A model generated the notes under the pieces. The model was not told the DNA's origin. It made no database searches and saw only the letters and a list, made by a program, of their open reading frames with translations. Below, in pieces: positions 9,160 to 18,181 of a DNA stretch of 64,000 nucleotides. The position numbers were made by a program, and so were the translations under genes. Origin of the DNA: an uncultured Bacteroidia bacterium (GTDB lineage Bacteria > Bacteroidota > Bacteroidia > Bacteroidales > UBA932). Each line of letters opens with the position of its first letter. Positions within the stretch are counted from its first letter, which is position 1. Location: assembly GCA_902785825.1 (NCBI GenBank), contig CACZZZ010000006.1, positions 1 to 64,000 on the forward strand, in the 5' to 3' direction.

Positions 9160-11436
9160 ATGAGGAAAGCCATATTCCCTTTGGCTTGTGTGCTCGCTGT
9201 AGCCCTGCAAGCCTTCTCGTGCAAGGAAAAAGAACCCGAGATCGTCCAGCAAACCCTGACGGTCTCGCCGTCCAGCCTGTCATTTGAGCCGGAGGACGCC
9301 TCTGCCAAATTGCTGAATGTCTCCTCCAACTCGAATTGGGGTGTCGCCCCCTCGGCGGACTGGATCATCGTGGACAAGGGATCTGGCGACGGAAACGGCT
9401 CGGTCACTGTGAAAGTCAAAGCCAACACCGGCGAGGATCGCACGGGAACTATCATCATAAAAGGGATGAACTCGGCGAACGTGAAGGCCGCCTCTGACGT
9501 GACCGTGCAGGTGAGCCAGAGGGGAAAGAACATAGTAGAGGTTGTCCCCGTTCCAGCCAAATTTGATGGAAATAAAAGGGCTTCAACTACTTATCAGCTT
9601 CTGATATATTCATTCGCCGACAGCGATGGCGATGGGATAGGGGACTTTAAGGGCATTCAGTCCAAACTGGATTACCTCGACGCGTTGGGCGTGACGGCTC
9701 TATGGCTCTCGCCGGCCCATCCGACTTCCTCATACCACGGCTACGACGTGGATGACTATTCGACAGTCAATCCGAAGTTCGGTACCGAGGCTGATTTCAA
9801 GAACCTCATAGACGCTGCCCATGCAAAAGGAATAAAGATCTACATGGACTACGTCCTGAACCATTCCGGGGCAAACAACGCCTGGTTCAAGAGCGTCAAG
9901 GCCAATCCTTCCGGGAGCGAGTTCAAGGACTATTATGTGCTTTCAAAGAGCCCGGACGCTGACGTGGCCGCGAAGGCGATTGACAATTACGCCGGCGCTT
10001 CCTCGCCTGGAATGGGTGCCTGGCATTCACTTGGTGACGGGAATATCGGCTATAAAGGACGCCTCCATTTCAAGGTTGACTGGAGCAAAGCGACTAAGAC
10101 AGTCACTGTAACTGAGACCGATGAAGCTGCCCAATCCTCCAATGCTTCGGCGACCAAGTGGCTCTACATCGGCAGCGCCGGAAATGTGGGTCTTTATGAG
10201 ACTTCCACCAATATATTCGAGATAACCCTCAATGTGGACACTTCCTGGGGCTTCCTTGTGAGGACATCCAAGGATGATTCCTGGCCCGCCGGGACAAAGT
10301 ATGGGGCCAAGGCTGGTAAGAACGTCATAACCTTCGGCGAGCCTCTTGAGCTGGACAACTCCACCGCTGCCGACATCACATTCGGCCAGACGACATATTA
10401 TTTTGCCAGTTTCGACGCCTCGATGCCTGACCTTAATTACGGGCCGTATGAGAACGCTTCGGAATCCCCGTTGTTCAAGGCGATAGCCGCCACCGCCGAT
10501 AAGTGGATCAAGGATTTCGGCGTGGATGGATTCCGTCTGGACGCCGTGGTCTGGGTCTATCAGGCGGTGATAAAGGCCAACCAAAGCTTCTTGTCCCAGT
10601 GGTATGATCACTGCAACGCGACCTACAAGGCAGCCGGTCACTCCGACGACATATTCATGGTAGGGGAGGCCTGGTACGGGAACCATTCCTCAGATGAGCA
10701 GTATTACTACAAGGGGCTTCCGTCCAATTTTGAGTTCGATTATTTCGGTCTTGTGAACGCTACACTGGGCGGAAACGCGACAGGTTATGTCAAGGCTGTC
10801 GAGACGTACCTCAATGACCATAAGGCTCAGAGAGCGGATGCTATCACCTCGATATTCCTGACTAACCATGACCAGGACCGCGCGGCGGAGGCTTTCGGGA
10901 AGAGCCTCGCGAAGGAGAAACAGGCTGCTGCCCTGCTGCTGACCACTCCTGGCAAGCCTTTCATCTACCAGGGTGAGGAACTCGGCTACTGGGGCACCAA
11001 GGCAGGTGGTGATGAATATGTCCGGACTCCGATCCTCTGGGACAAGGCTGGAAAGGACTGTGCCAAGAAGGGTGTGAACAACAAAGTGGATGCTTCCATG
11101 CTGACTTCCTCGATATCTGTCGAGGCTCAAGAAGCGAACAGCGCCTCTTTGCTGAACACGTACAAGACCTTCTCTCAGCTCCGTAACACTTATCCCGCTC
11201 TCGCGGATGGTGAGGTTACGAACGCGAACCTTTCCGGCGCCGCGATAGCCTCGTGGTACATGACTTCTTCTGATGGTCAGAAACTTCTGGTTATCCATAA
11301 TGTGGCTGGCGCTTCCCGGACAACCACCGTCTCTGACGATATGTCCAAGCCCATAGCTCTGCTCGGAACAGCTTCCTACGAAGGCTCTAACTTGACCCTC
11401 GGAGCCAATTCTTCCGTCATTTTCCAATTGAAATGA
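9160..11436 (+). CDS. SusG-like outer-membrane alpha-amylase (BACON + GH13 with inserted CBM)
   Basis: Endo-acting alpha-amylase that would cut starch at the cell surface. Parts: lipoprotein signal MRKAIFPLACVLAVALQAFSC, a BACON domain (about residues 31-125; SNSNWGVAPSADWI), then a GH13 barrel from about 143 (TYQLLIYSFADSDGDGIGD). Domain B is interrupted at about 285-410 by a beta-rich segment (HFKVDWSKATKTVTV ... YYFASFDAS). Its placement matches the CBM58 starch-binding module inserted in SusG. Catalytic residues are all present: nucleophile D461 in GFRLDAV, acid/base E503 in VGEAW, and the transition-state Asp in TNHDQDR. The start was chosen at the ATG that begins the signal peptide; earlier in-frame codons would run into the upstream hairpin. 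Confidence 0.92.
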   Translation: MRKAIFPLACVLAVALQAFSCKEKEPEIVQQTLTVSPSSLSFEPEDASAKLLNVSSNSNWGVAPSADWIIVDKGSGDGNGSVTVKVKANTGEDRTGTIIIKGMNSANVKAASDVTVQVSQRGKNIVEVVPVPAKFDGNKRASTTYQLLIYSFADSDGDGIGDFKGIQSKLDYLDALGVTALWLSPAHPTSSYHGYDVDDYSTVNPKFGTEADFKNLIDAAHAKGIKIYMDYVLNHSGANNAWFKSVKANPSGSEFKDYYVLSKSPDADVAAKAIDNYAGASSPGMGAWHSLGDGNIGYKGRLHFKVDWSKATKTVTVTETDEAAQSSNASATKWLYIGSAGNVGLYETSTNIFEITLNVDTSWGFLVRTSKDDSWPAGTKYGAKAGKNVITFGEPLELDNSTAADITFGQTTYYFASFDASMPDLNYGPYENASESPLFKAIAATADKWIKDFGVDGFRLDAVVWVYQAVIKANQSFLSQWYDHCNATYKAAGHSDDIFMVGEAWYGNHSSDEQYYYKGLPSNFEFDYFGLVNATLGGNATGYVKAVETYLNDHKAQRADAITSIFLTNHDQDRAAEAFGKSLAKEKQAAALLLTTPGKPFIYQGEELGYWGTKAGGDEYVRTPILWDKAGKDCAKKGVNNKVDASMLTSSISVEAQEANSASLLNTYKTFSQLRNTYPALADGEVTNANLSGAAIASWYMTSSDGQKLLVIHNVAGASRTTTVSDDMSKPIALLGTASYEGSNLTLGANSSVIFQLK

Positions 11437-11441
11437 TGCTC

Positions 11442-11576
11442 TGCGGCATGACACTTCATCCCCGAACCGCCTCGCTCCGCTCGGCCCCACCGCTCGCTTC
11501 GCAAAGCGAAGCTCCGGTCCCCCCTCTTACAGTGCCGAGGGTGGCATGGGTTCGGGCGACGAAGTGTCTTGCCGCA
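11442..11576. repeat. Structured repeat element, copy 1
   Basis: The outer arms 11442-11468 and 11548-11576 form a long imperfect stem (TGCGGCA...GAACC against GGTTC...TGCCGCA). They enclose a core of about 80 bp shared with copy 2: GGCCCCACCGCTCGC, an inner hairpin (GCTTCGC-AAA-GCGAAGC), TCCGGTCCCCCCTCTTA, and TGCCGAGGGTGGCA. It begins 5 bp after the SusG-like gene. The arm sequence differs completely from copy 2, yet pairing is kept. Confidence 0.85.
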
Positions 11577-11606
11577 ATGGATAATTGAATCGAATAATCG
11601 TAAGAT

Positions 11607-14600
11607 ATGAAAAGAATAGTATTGTTATTGGCGATTGTCGCGGCAGCGGTGGCGTGCGGTGATAAGAGCAAGAAGGCCACGGTCGAGGCAGGTGACTGGA
11701 CCGAGGATGCCGTCATCTATGAGCTGAACATCCGTCAAGCCACAGCGGAAGGTACCCTAAAGGCCGCGGAGGCTAAACTGCCTGAGCTGAAGGAACTTGG
11801 CGCTGATGTCGTGTGGCTTATGCCGCTATATCCGATCGGTGTCGAGGGCCGTAAAGGCACTCTCGGCTCATATTACGCAATCAAGGACTACTGCGACGTG
11901 AACCCGGAATTCGGAACGCTGGCGGACTTTGATCATTTTTTGGAAGCCGCACATAACCAAGGACTTAAGGTTATTATCGACTGGGTCGCCAACCACACAT
12001 CTCCGGACCATCCCTGGGTCACCGGAAAGGATCCTTCATGGTACGTTCGTGATGCCGAAGGGAAAACTATCGTGGAATACGACTGGACCGATATCGCCAA
12101 ACTCAACTACGCCAATAAGGACATGCGCTCCGAGATGGAAAAAAGCATGCGATTCTGGCTTGACCGTGGGATCGACGGATTTCGCTGCGATGTTGCCTTC
12201 CAGGTGCCTCAGGACTTCTGGGCTGACGTCTTCACCAAGTTCAGGAATGAATATTCCAGGAGACTGTTCTTCCTTGCGGAAGGAGAGGAGGCCTGGCTTC
12301 ATGAGGCCGGGTTTGACTGCACCTACGCCTGGAAGCTGCACCATCTGCTGAACGACATCGCCCAGGGCAAGGCTAATGCCGACAGCCTTGTGAAATATGT
12401 CGAGTGGAACGCCCAGGAGTATGGGGTCGCTGAGCGGAGTCGAAGCGCCCACCGCCTGATGTTCATCACAAACCATGATGAGAATTCCTGGAACGGGACT
12501 GAGTTCGAGAGGATGGGAGACGCTTGGAAGTCGATGGCGGTCCTGTGCTGGACCCTGCCAAATGCCCAGCCGCTGATCTACACCGGTCAGGAAGTTGGTT
12601 ATAATCACCGCTTTGAGTTCTTCGAGAAGGACCCGATGCCGGACTGGCACCACAACGCCGCTACTGATTTCTATGCGGGTTTGAACGCCCTGAGGCATGC
12701 TCATCCGGCTCTATGGAGCGACAATTCGGAATTCCAGGTCCTTGCGGCGACCGATTCCAGCATTTGCTTCAAGAGGACTGCGGAAGGAGATGAGGTGACT
12801 GTCAATGTGCTTCTGAAGGCTCCTTGGACCTGGTCTGTCGAGACTGCGGACTCAAAGGTGGCAAGGGTTGAGCCTCCGTGCTGGTGGACCGGGATGAAGA
12901 CCGACCTGCAGCTTATGATTTATGGAAAAGACATCTCCCAGTGGGACGTCTCTATCGCCGGGAACGGATTGAAAGTCACTGATATTCATAAAGCCGACAG
13001 CCCGAATTATCTTTTTGTGGATGTGGCGGTTAGCCCTTCAGCGAAGCCTGGGACTTACGACCTTGTGTTCACAAAGGGCGACGAGTCTTTCAAAAAGCCC
13101 TATGTCATTGGTGAGAGGGAGCCTGGTTCCGCCGAAAGGACGAGTTTCACGACCTCCGACTTCATTTATCTTATCAATCCGGATCGTTTCGCCAATGCCG
13201 ATCCCGGAAATGACAACACTGACGACACCTTTGAGATCGCCAACCGTAAGGAGCCTTTCGGTCGCCATGGCGGTGACCTTCAGGGAATTATCGACCATCT
13301 TGATTATATCGCCGACCTCGGGGCCACAGCCATTTGGTGCACCCCGCTCCTTATGGACAACCAGCACTGGGAGTCCTACCACGGCTACGCTTGCGGAGAC
13401 TACTATCGCATTGATCCCCGTTTCGGCAGCAACGCCCAGTACAAGGAATATGTCGCCAAAGCCCACGAGAAGGGGCTGAAGGTCATTATGGACATCGTCA
13501 CCAACCACTGCGGCACAGACCACTGGTGGATGAGTGACCTTCCTTTCAAGGACTGGGTCCACCAGTTCCCTGAATATACCAACACGAACTACATATTCCC
13601 GTCGGCAATGGATCCGAACGCCTCGGAGTACGACAGGAATCTTCTCGTGAGCGGATGGTTCGTCCCTATGATGCCAGATATGAATCTGGATAATCCCTTC
13701 ATGCTGAAATACTTCCAGCAGTGGGCGATCTGGTGGACGGAGTATTCCGGCCAGGACGGTCTCCGAGTGGACACATATCCCTACAACGAGAAAGTCCCGA
13801 TGAGCAAATGGTGCGAGGCCGTTTTAAATGAATATCCGAACCTGAATATCGTAGGGGAGTGCTGGGACTCCAACTTCGACCAACTGGCCTACTGGCAGGG
13901 CGGCAACGCCAATGCTGACGGCTTCGATTCCCACCTTCCTTCCATCATGGATTTCCCTCTCCAGGAGGCCATCAACGCTGCTTTGGCAGAGGTGGATCCT
14001 GGCTGGAACCAGGGAATGTTCAGGGTTTATCACGCGCTTGCCCATGATGCCACTTACCACGATCTCTCCAAGATGATGATATTCCTTTCCAACCACGATC
14101 ATTACCGTATTGCCGATGCTTGGAAACTGGATCCTGACAAGATGAAGATCGGCTACACCCTTCTGGCGACGGTCAGGGGCATTCCGCAGCTGTTCTATGG
14201 CGATGAGATGATGTTCGCCACAGGGAAGAACTACAAGAGCGACGGCGAGTTACGCATGGACTTCCCGGGCGGCTGGGCTGGAGATCAGGTCAATTTGTTC
14301 TCCGCTGAAGGTAGAACCGGGGTTGAGGCTGAGCTTCACGATTATGTCAAGACGCTCTTCCAGTGGCGTAAGGGTAAGGATGTGATCCATAACGGCAAGA
14401 CCGTACACTTCATGTCGAGGGACAACACTTACGCCTTCTTCAGGTACAACGACACAGACAAAGTGTTTGTCTATATCAACAACTCTCCTGAGGAGAAGAC
14501 CATTCCTTGGTCGCATTACGCTGAGATCGCCTCTGGCCTCGGCGCCGGAACCAATGTCCTCACCGGCGAGAAGGTCACCATCACCGACAAGACGATTGTC

Positions 14601-14633
14601 CCTCCCTGCACCGCCCTGGTCGTCGAATACTGA
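11607..14633 (+). CDS. Double-GH13 lipoprotein: alpha-amylase fused to a neopullulanase/cyclomaltodextrinase-like enzyme
   Basis: A single 1008-residue chain with a lipoprotein signal (MKRIVLLLAI..., lipobox AVAC) and two complete GH13 barrels. Module 1 (about 30-415) has nucleophile D195 (GFRCDVA), acid/base E225 (LAEGE) and D291 (TNHDEN). Module 2 starts with a cyclomaltodextrinase N-terminal beta domain (about 418-505), then a barrel with D722 (GLRVDT), E751 (VGECW) and D831 (SNHDHY), ending in a C-terminal beta domain. Module 2 resembles SusA-type neopullulanases. The chain likely acts in the periplasm on imported maltodextrins. Residues 275-281 (AERSRSA) are encoded by a copy of a dispersed DNA motif and look like an insertion just before the conserved FITNHDENSW. 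Both modules appear catalytically competent. Confidence 0.9.
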   Translation: MKRIVLLLAIVAAAVACGDKSKKATVEAGDWTEDAVIYELNIRQATAEGTLKAAEAKLPELKELGADVVWLMPLYPIGVEGRKGTLGSYYAIKDYCDVNPEFGTLADFDHFLEAAHNQGLKVIIDWVANHTSPDHPWVTGKDPSWYVRDAEGKTIVEYDWTDIAKLNYANKDMRSEMEKSMRFWLDRGIDGFRCDVAFQVPQDFWADVFTKFRNEYSRRLFFLAEGEEAWLHEAGFDCTYAWKLHHLLNDIAQGKANADSLVKYVEWNAQEYGVAERSRSAHRLMFITNHDENSWNGTEFERMGDAWKSMAVLCWTLPNAQPLIYTGQEVGYNHRFEFFEKDPMPDWHHNAATDFYAGLNALRHAHPALWSDNSEFQVLAATDSSICFKRTAEGDEVTVNVLLKAPWTWSVETADSKVARVEPPCWWTGMKTDLQLMIYGKDISQWDVSIAGNGLKVTDIHKADSPNYLFVDVAVSPSAKPGTYDLVFTKGDESFKKPYVIGEREPGSAERTSFTTSDFIYLINPDRFANADPGNDNTDDTFEIANRKEPFGRHGGDLQGIIDHLDYIADLGATAIWCTPLLMDNQHWESYHGYACGDYYRIDPRFGSNAQYKEYVAKAHEKGLKVIMDIVTNHCGTDHWWMSDLPFKDWVHQFPEYTNTNYIFPSAMDPNASEYDRNLLVSGWFVPMMPDMNLDNPFMLKYFQQWAIWWTEYSGQDGLRVDTYPYNEKVPMSKWCEAVLNEYPNLNIVGECWDSNFDQLAYWQGGNANADGFDSHLPSIMDFPLQEAINAALAEVDPGWNQGMFRVYHALAHDATYHDLSKMMIFLSNHDHYRIADAWKLDPDKMKIGYTLLATVRGIPQLFYGDEMMFATGKNYKSDGELRMDFPGGWAGDQVNLFSAEGRTGVEAELHDYVKTLFQWRKGKDVIHNGKTVHFMSRDNTYAFFRYNDTDKVFVYINNSPEEKTIPWSHYAEIASGLGAGTNVLTGEKVTITDKTIVPPCTALVVEY
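12428..12448 (+). repeat. Dispersed CTGAGCGnAG-type motif inside a coding region
   Basis: CGCTGAGCGGAGTCGAAGCG matches the dispersed intergenic motif seen at 25923, 36785 and 45405. Here it is in frame within the double-GH13 gene and adds the peptide AERSRSA. Confidence 0.6.
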
Positions 14634-14640
14634 CATCACT

Positions 14641-14775
14641 AGCTGAAGGAACCTGTCACCACCGAGAACCGCCGCTTTGCGGCCCCACCGCTCGCGTCGT
14701 AAGCGACGCTCCGGTCCCCCCTCTTAACGTGCCGAGGGTGGCAGTGGTTCCTGGTGGTGACAGGTTCCTTCAGCT
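14641..14775. repeat. Structured repeat element, copy 2
   Basis: Outer arms 14641-14663 and 14753-14775 are a perfect 23-bp inverted repeat. GAACC (14666-14670) and GGTTC (14746-14750) pair inside it. The core carries the same blocks as copy 1, with compensatory changes in the inner hairpin (GCGTCG-TAAG-CGACGC) and a first hairpin GCCGC-TTT-GCGGC. It fills the gap between the double-GH13 gene and the convergent prenyl synthase gene, and could act as a bidirectional terminator. Confidence 0.87.
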
Positions 14776-14784
14776 ATGGGATTA

Positions 14785-15768
14785 TTACTTCGTGCGGCCG
14801 ATGAGCTTGTCGGCGAAGCGGCGGAGACGCTCGTAGCGGACGCCTTTGCAAGCCTTAGCGGCGGCCTCAAGAGCCTTAGCGTTCAGTTCAAGAATAGTGC
14901 TCTGGGCATCCTCAGCGACACCGAGCTCGGAATAGATTTCCTTGACAGCGGCTATTTTGGCGACTTTTTCCTGGTCCGTCCCGGCAGGCATGGACATGGC
15001 TTTCTTGAGCCTTTCCGCCTGCTCCGGTGAAGCCTTCTCGTAAGCCCGGATAGTCAGCCAACTCTTCTTGGAGTTGACGATGTCACCTCCGATAGGTTTC
15101 CCGAAGACCTTCTCGTCTCCGAAAGCGTCGAGATAGTCATCAGCGACCTGGAATGCAAGCCCGAGGTTGAATCCATAACCGTAGAGCAGGTCGCAGTCCC
15201 TCTTCGGAGCCCCGCCGATCTGTGCACCCATTTTCGCCGCACACGCTATCAGGACTCCAGTCTTGAGACCGATCATATTCATGTACTCCTCCATGGTCAC
15301 GTCATCTCTCGTCTCAAACTCCATGTCGTACTGCTGTCCTTCACACACCTGGGCGGCGGTTCTGGAGAAAAGGGTCAGGACTTCTCCCTGGACCTTCCTG
15401 GGAGCTTTCATGATCCTGGAATAGCTGTCGATGCACATCACGTCGCCGGAAAGGATGGCGGTGTCGGAGTTCCACTTCTTCCAAACAGTGTCCACGCCCC
15501 TGCGAAGAGGCGAGCGGTCCATGATGTCGTCATGAATGAGCGTGAAGCTGTGGAACACCTCGAGTCCGGCGGCCGGCTCAAGAATGCCGGCGCCAATCCT
15601 GTCCTTGTAAAGGGAATATGTCGTCAGGCAAAGCCTGGGTCTCAGGCGTTTCCCGCCGATCTCAATCATGTATCTAAGTGGATCGTAAAGCCCTTTCGGC
15701 TCATTTGTGAAATTGATATTCTCGAACAGGGTCTTGATGGCCTCGTCTATGGTGCTCTGTCTTATCAT
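14785..15768 (-). CDS. Polyprenyl diphosphate synthase (farnesyl/geranylgeranyl type)
   Basis: Condenses isopentenyl diphosphate with allylic diphosphates for quinone or lipid-carrier synthesis, in the cytoplasm. Visible family motifs: GGKRLRPRL, the first aspartate-rich motif in LIHDDIMD, and the second in QVADDYLD, with the following FGDEKVFGKPIGGDI. About 327 residues, normal for short-chain isoprenyl synthases. Chain length cannot be set from sequence by eye. The start MIRQSTIDEA was chosen because the 17 residues before it (MTNFTRNIRD...) are not family-like. The gene faces the GH13 gene and diverges from the MFS gene at 15851. Confidence 0.92.
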   Translation of the reverse strand: MIRQSTIDEAIKTLFENINFTNEPKGLYDPLRYMIEIGGKRLRPRLCLTTYSLYKDRIGAGILEPAAGLEVFHSFTLIHDDIMDRSPLRRGVDTVWKKWNSDTAILSGDVMCIDSYSRIMKAPRKVQGEVLTLFSRTAAQVCEGQQYDMEFETRDDVTMEEYMNMIGLKTGVLIACAAKMGAQIGGAPKRDCDLLYGYGFNLGLAFQVADDYLDAFGDEKVFGKPIGGDIVNSKKSWLTIRAYEKASPEQAERLKKAMSMPAGTDQEKVAKIAAVKEIYSELGVAEDAQSTILELNAKALEAAAKACKGVRYERLRRFADKLIGRTK

Positions 15769-15835
15769 ATTAGTGGAATTGCTTTGTGTGTCCCTTATAT
15801 TTCGCGTAAAGTTAGTCAAAAACCCCGGAATTAGC

Positions 15836-15843
15836 TATTTTTG
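15836..15843 (+). promoter_or_regulatory. -7 promoter box TATTTTTG
   Basis: Matches the Bacteroidota -7 consensus and lies 7 bp before the ATG of the MFS gene, which implies an almost leaderless message. Confidence 0.6.
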
Positions 15844-15850
15844 CAGCCGT

Positions 15851-17206
15851 ATGAGCCTATATTCATATTTCAGGATTTCCAAACCGCCACTGGAGAAAGT
15901 GCCATCGGATGAGGTTCAGGGGGAGTATCGCCGCCTGAGAAACCGCACTTTCTGGGGTGTGACCGCTGCCTATGCGCTTTATTACGTCTGCCGTATGGCT
16001 ATGGCTGTCGTTAAGCAGCCCCTCATCGACGGGAATATACTGAGCGCAGCGCAGTTGGGAATTATCGGCTCCGCTTTCTATTTCGTCTATGCCGCCGGCA
16101 AGTTCGCCAATGGCTTCATAGCCGACTATTGCAATATCCGCCGTTTCATGGCGACAGGGCTTCTTGTCTCCACCGTCGTGAACCTTCTTATGGGGGTTCT
16201 GGGTCTGGCTCATGGCTGGTGGGGCTTCTCCTCGGCCCTGTTGTTCATAGTCTTCGCCATTGTCTGGGGAATCAATGGATATTGCCAGTCAATGGGAGCG
16301 CCTCCGGGAGTGATAAGCCTTTCACGGTGGTTCCCGCTCAACCGCAGGGGAACCTTTTACAGCATCCTCAGCGCCACTCCTTATCTTGGCAAATCCATCT
16401 CGGTCTTCGCCCTCGGCCTGGTTGTGGCCTGGATCGGATGGGAATATGGCTTCATTTTCTCCGCCATCGCGGGTGTCATCGGATCAGTAATAATCTTCGT
16501 CTTTGTCTCGGATACTCCTGAAAGTAAGGGACTTCCGTCGGTGCAGGAGTTGTCTGGAGAAGAAGTTCTGAAGACAGATACCCTTCCCACCAAAGAGCTT
16601 CAGAAAATGGTGGTCCGCCACCCTGGAATCTGGATAATCGCCCTTTCGAGCGCCTTCGTGTATATCACCCAACACGCGGTCAGCGAGTGGGGAGTCCTCT
16701 TCCTTCAGAAAGGAAAGGAATATTCCCTTGTCTCGGCGACCGAGATAATCGCTTTCTCCGAGGCTTTCGGAATAGCCGGCACCGTCCTGGCGGGATGGTT
16801 GTCCGACAGGGTGTTCAAGGGCAACCGTCTCATTCCGGTCCTTTTGTCCGGAGTCGTCTGCCTGCTGTCGTTGGGAGCTTTCCTTTTCAGTAAGGGTAGT
16901 TATGTTTTGAATATCGTCTATGTCGCTGTTTTCAGCCTTTCCATAGGTGTCGTCTATTGCACTGTGGCTGGTCTGATGGCTTTGGACATCGTTCCCCGGA
17001 AGGCCACCGGCTCAGCCCTCGGCATGGTGGGACTGGCGAGCTACGGGGCCGCCGGTATCCAGAATGTCGTCAGCGGTTTCATGATCGGCGCCGGGGGAGA
17101 TTTCAATTTCTTGCCGGTCTCGATGTTCTGGATGGCCGCCTGCCTGCTGTCGTTCCTGATCCCCGTATTGACATGGCGACTTCTTAAAATTCAATCAATC
17201 AGATAG
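15851..17206 (+). CDS. MFS transporter of the organophosphate:phosphate antiporter family (UhpC/GlpT-like)
   Basis: A 12-helix MFS protein of about 451 aa. The N-terminal signature (TFWGVTAAYALYYVCRMAMAV) and the helix 4-5 stretch (GINGYCQSMGAPPG, then LSRWFPLNRRGTFYSILSAT) are those of sugar-phosphate/glycerol-3-phosphate transporters and of the UhpC sensor. No kinase partner is next to it, so transport is more likely than sensing. The start at 15851 was chosen because a -7 box sits directly upstream; longer in-frame openings would cross the promoter. A DUF486 gene follows 4 bp later. Confidence 0.88.
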   Translation: MSLYSYFRISKPPLEKVPSDEVQGEYRRLRNRTFWGVTAAYALYYVCRMAMAVVKQPLIDGNILSAAQLGIIGSAFYFVYAAGKFANGFIADYCNIRRFMATGLLVSTVVNLLMGVLGLAHGWWGFSSALLFIVFAIVWGINGYCQSMGAPPGVISLSRWFPLNRRGTFYSILSATPYLGKSISVFALGLVVAWIGWEYGFIFSAIAGVIGSVIIFVFVSDTPESKGLPSVQELSGEEVLKTDTLPTKELQKMVVRHPGIWIIALSSAFVYITQHAVSEWGVLFLQKGKEYSLVSATEIIAFSEAFGIAGTVLAGWLSDRVFKGNRLIPVLLSGVVCLLSLGAFLFSKGSYVLNIVYVAVFSLSIGVVYCTVAGLMALDIVPRKATGSALGMVGLASYGAAGIQNVVSGFMIGAGGDFNFLPVSMFWMAACLLSFLIPVLTWRLLKIQSIR

Positions 17207-17210
17207 TAAG

Positions 17211-17579
17211 ATGCGTGGTTTTTGGACTGTCCTGATGCTTGTCTTCTCAAATGTCTTCATGACATTCGCTTGGTATGGTCACCTCAAATTAAGCGAGATG
17301 AAAATCTCCACCGGCTGGCCTTTGATCCTGGTCATCCTTTTCTCCTGGGGAATAGCGTTCTTCGAGTACTGCCTGACGGTCCCCGCCAACAGGATAGGCT
17401 TCCAGGCCAATGGAGGCCCTTTCAACCTCCTTCAGCTGAAAGTCATCCAGGAAGTGATCTCGCTGACGATATTCACGATCATAGTCATGTTCGTTTTCAA
17501 GGGTCAGACGATACAATGGAACCACATCGTCGCCTTCATCTGCCTTGTCCTCGCCGTGTTTTTCGTGTTCCTCAAGTAG
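17211..17579 (+). CDS. DUF486 family small membrane protein
   Basis: 122 residues with four predicted membrane helices and the DUF486 pattern (FAWYGHLKL near residues 20-28, then WGIAFFEYCLTVPANRIG and QLKVIQEVISL). DUF486 proteins are distant relatives of drug/metabolite transporters with no settled function. It starts 4 bp after the MFS gene and is probably cotranscribed with it. Confidence 0.88.
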   Translation: MRGFWTVLMLVFSNVFMTFAWYGHLKLSEMKISTGWPLILVILFSWGIAFFEYCLTVPANRIGFQANGGPFNLLQLKVIQEVISLTIFTIIVMFVFKGQTIQWNHIVAFICLVLAVFFVFLK

Positions 17580-17598
17580 GTTTTTCCAAATTAATGCC

Positions 17599-17606
17599 TA
17601 TATTTG
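17599..17606 (+). promoter_or_regulatory. -7 promoter box TATATTTG
   Basis: Consensus -7 box 28 bp before the ATG at 17635. It would drive the unknown gene and possibly the structured segment and reverse transcriptase behind it. Confidence 0.6.
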
Positions 17607-17634
17607 GGAAACACTTGATACACAATTTTATACC

Positions 17635-18177
17635 ATGGGACTATTCAAAGATCTTCTTAAAGGTGTCGCAGGTGACCTTGTAGCCAAGGTCCAGCAGGCA
17701 GCCACAGCGGCCATGTCCAATGCCTCCACTCCTGAGCAACCTCATTCCGGCGGAAGGGGATCGTCATTCACCGCTCCTTCCGGAAACGCTCCAGCGAGGA
17801 GCGAGGCCGAGAGTGTGAGCTACTTCTCCGGAATCCTGGCCTCACGTTTCCCTCAGTACACAGTCCGGCGTAATGTGCCGGTCACTGAGCTTGCAGGGAA
17901 CGCCACGGATTCTTTCCAGCTCTACTCGACCCGTCCCACTCAGGCTTATAAGGCGGAATGGGGAGAGCCTTACACCTTCGTCCTTTCCGAGGGCGGAGTT
18001 CCGAAAGGGATTGTCATGCTTGGCTCCGGACATAGCCATGACGCTAAAGTGAAGTACTTGATCTCCAGGATGTACGCCAAGAAGCTCGGGCTTCCGTACA
18101 TCAATTTCTACACGCAGATGCCCAACGAGGAAGAGTACGTCGTCGGCCGCATCGGCAAGTTCATGGGGAACATCTGA
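17635..18177 (+). CDS. Unknown protein, possible degenerate nuclease-like fold
   Basis: 180 residues. The N-terminus (MGLFKDLLKGVAGDLVAKVQQA) looks like an amphipathic helix, followed by a Ser/Gly/Pro-rich linker (about 35-62) and a compact domain (about 65-180). The last part (YTFVLSEGGVPKGIVML, GSGHSHDAKVKYLISRMYAKKLGLPYI split by me) has the strand-strand-helix order of DUF2726/PD-(D/E)XK-like domains (beta hairpin, then His/Lys helix, then GLPYI strand). The usual acidic catalytic residues are not evident. It precedes the reverse transcriptase with only a structured 150-bp gap between, so the two may work together. I do not recognise a defined family. Confidence 0.65.
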   Translation: MGLFKDLLKGVAGDLVAKVQQAATAAMSNASTPEQPHSGGRGSSFTAPSGNAPARSEAESVSYFSGILASRFPQYTVRRNVPVTELAGNATDSFQLYSTRPTQAYKAEWGEPYTFVLSEGGVPKGIVMLGSGHSHDAKVKYLISRMYAKKLGLPYINFYTQMPNEEEYVVGRIGKFMGNI

Positions 18178-18181
18178 TCTT

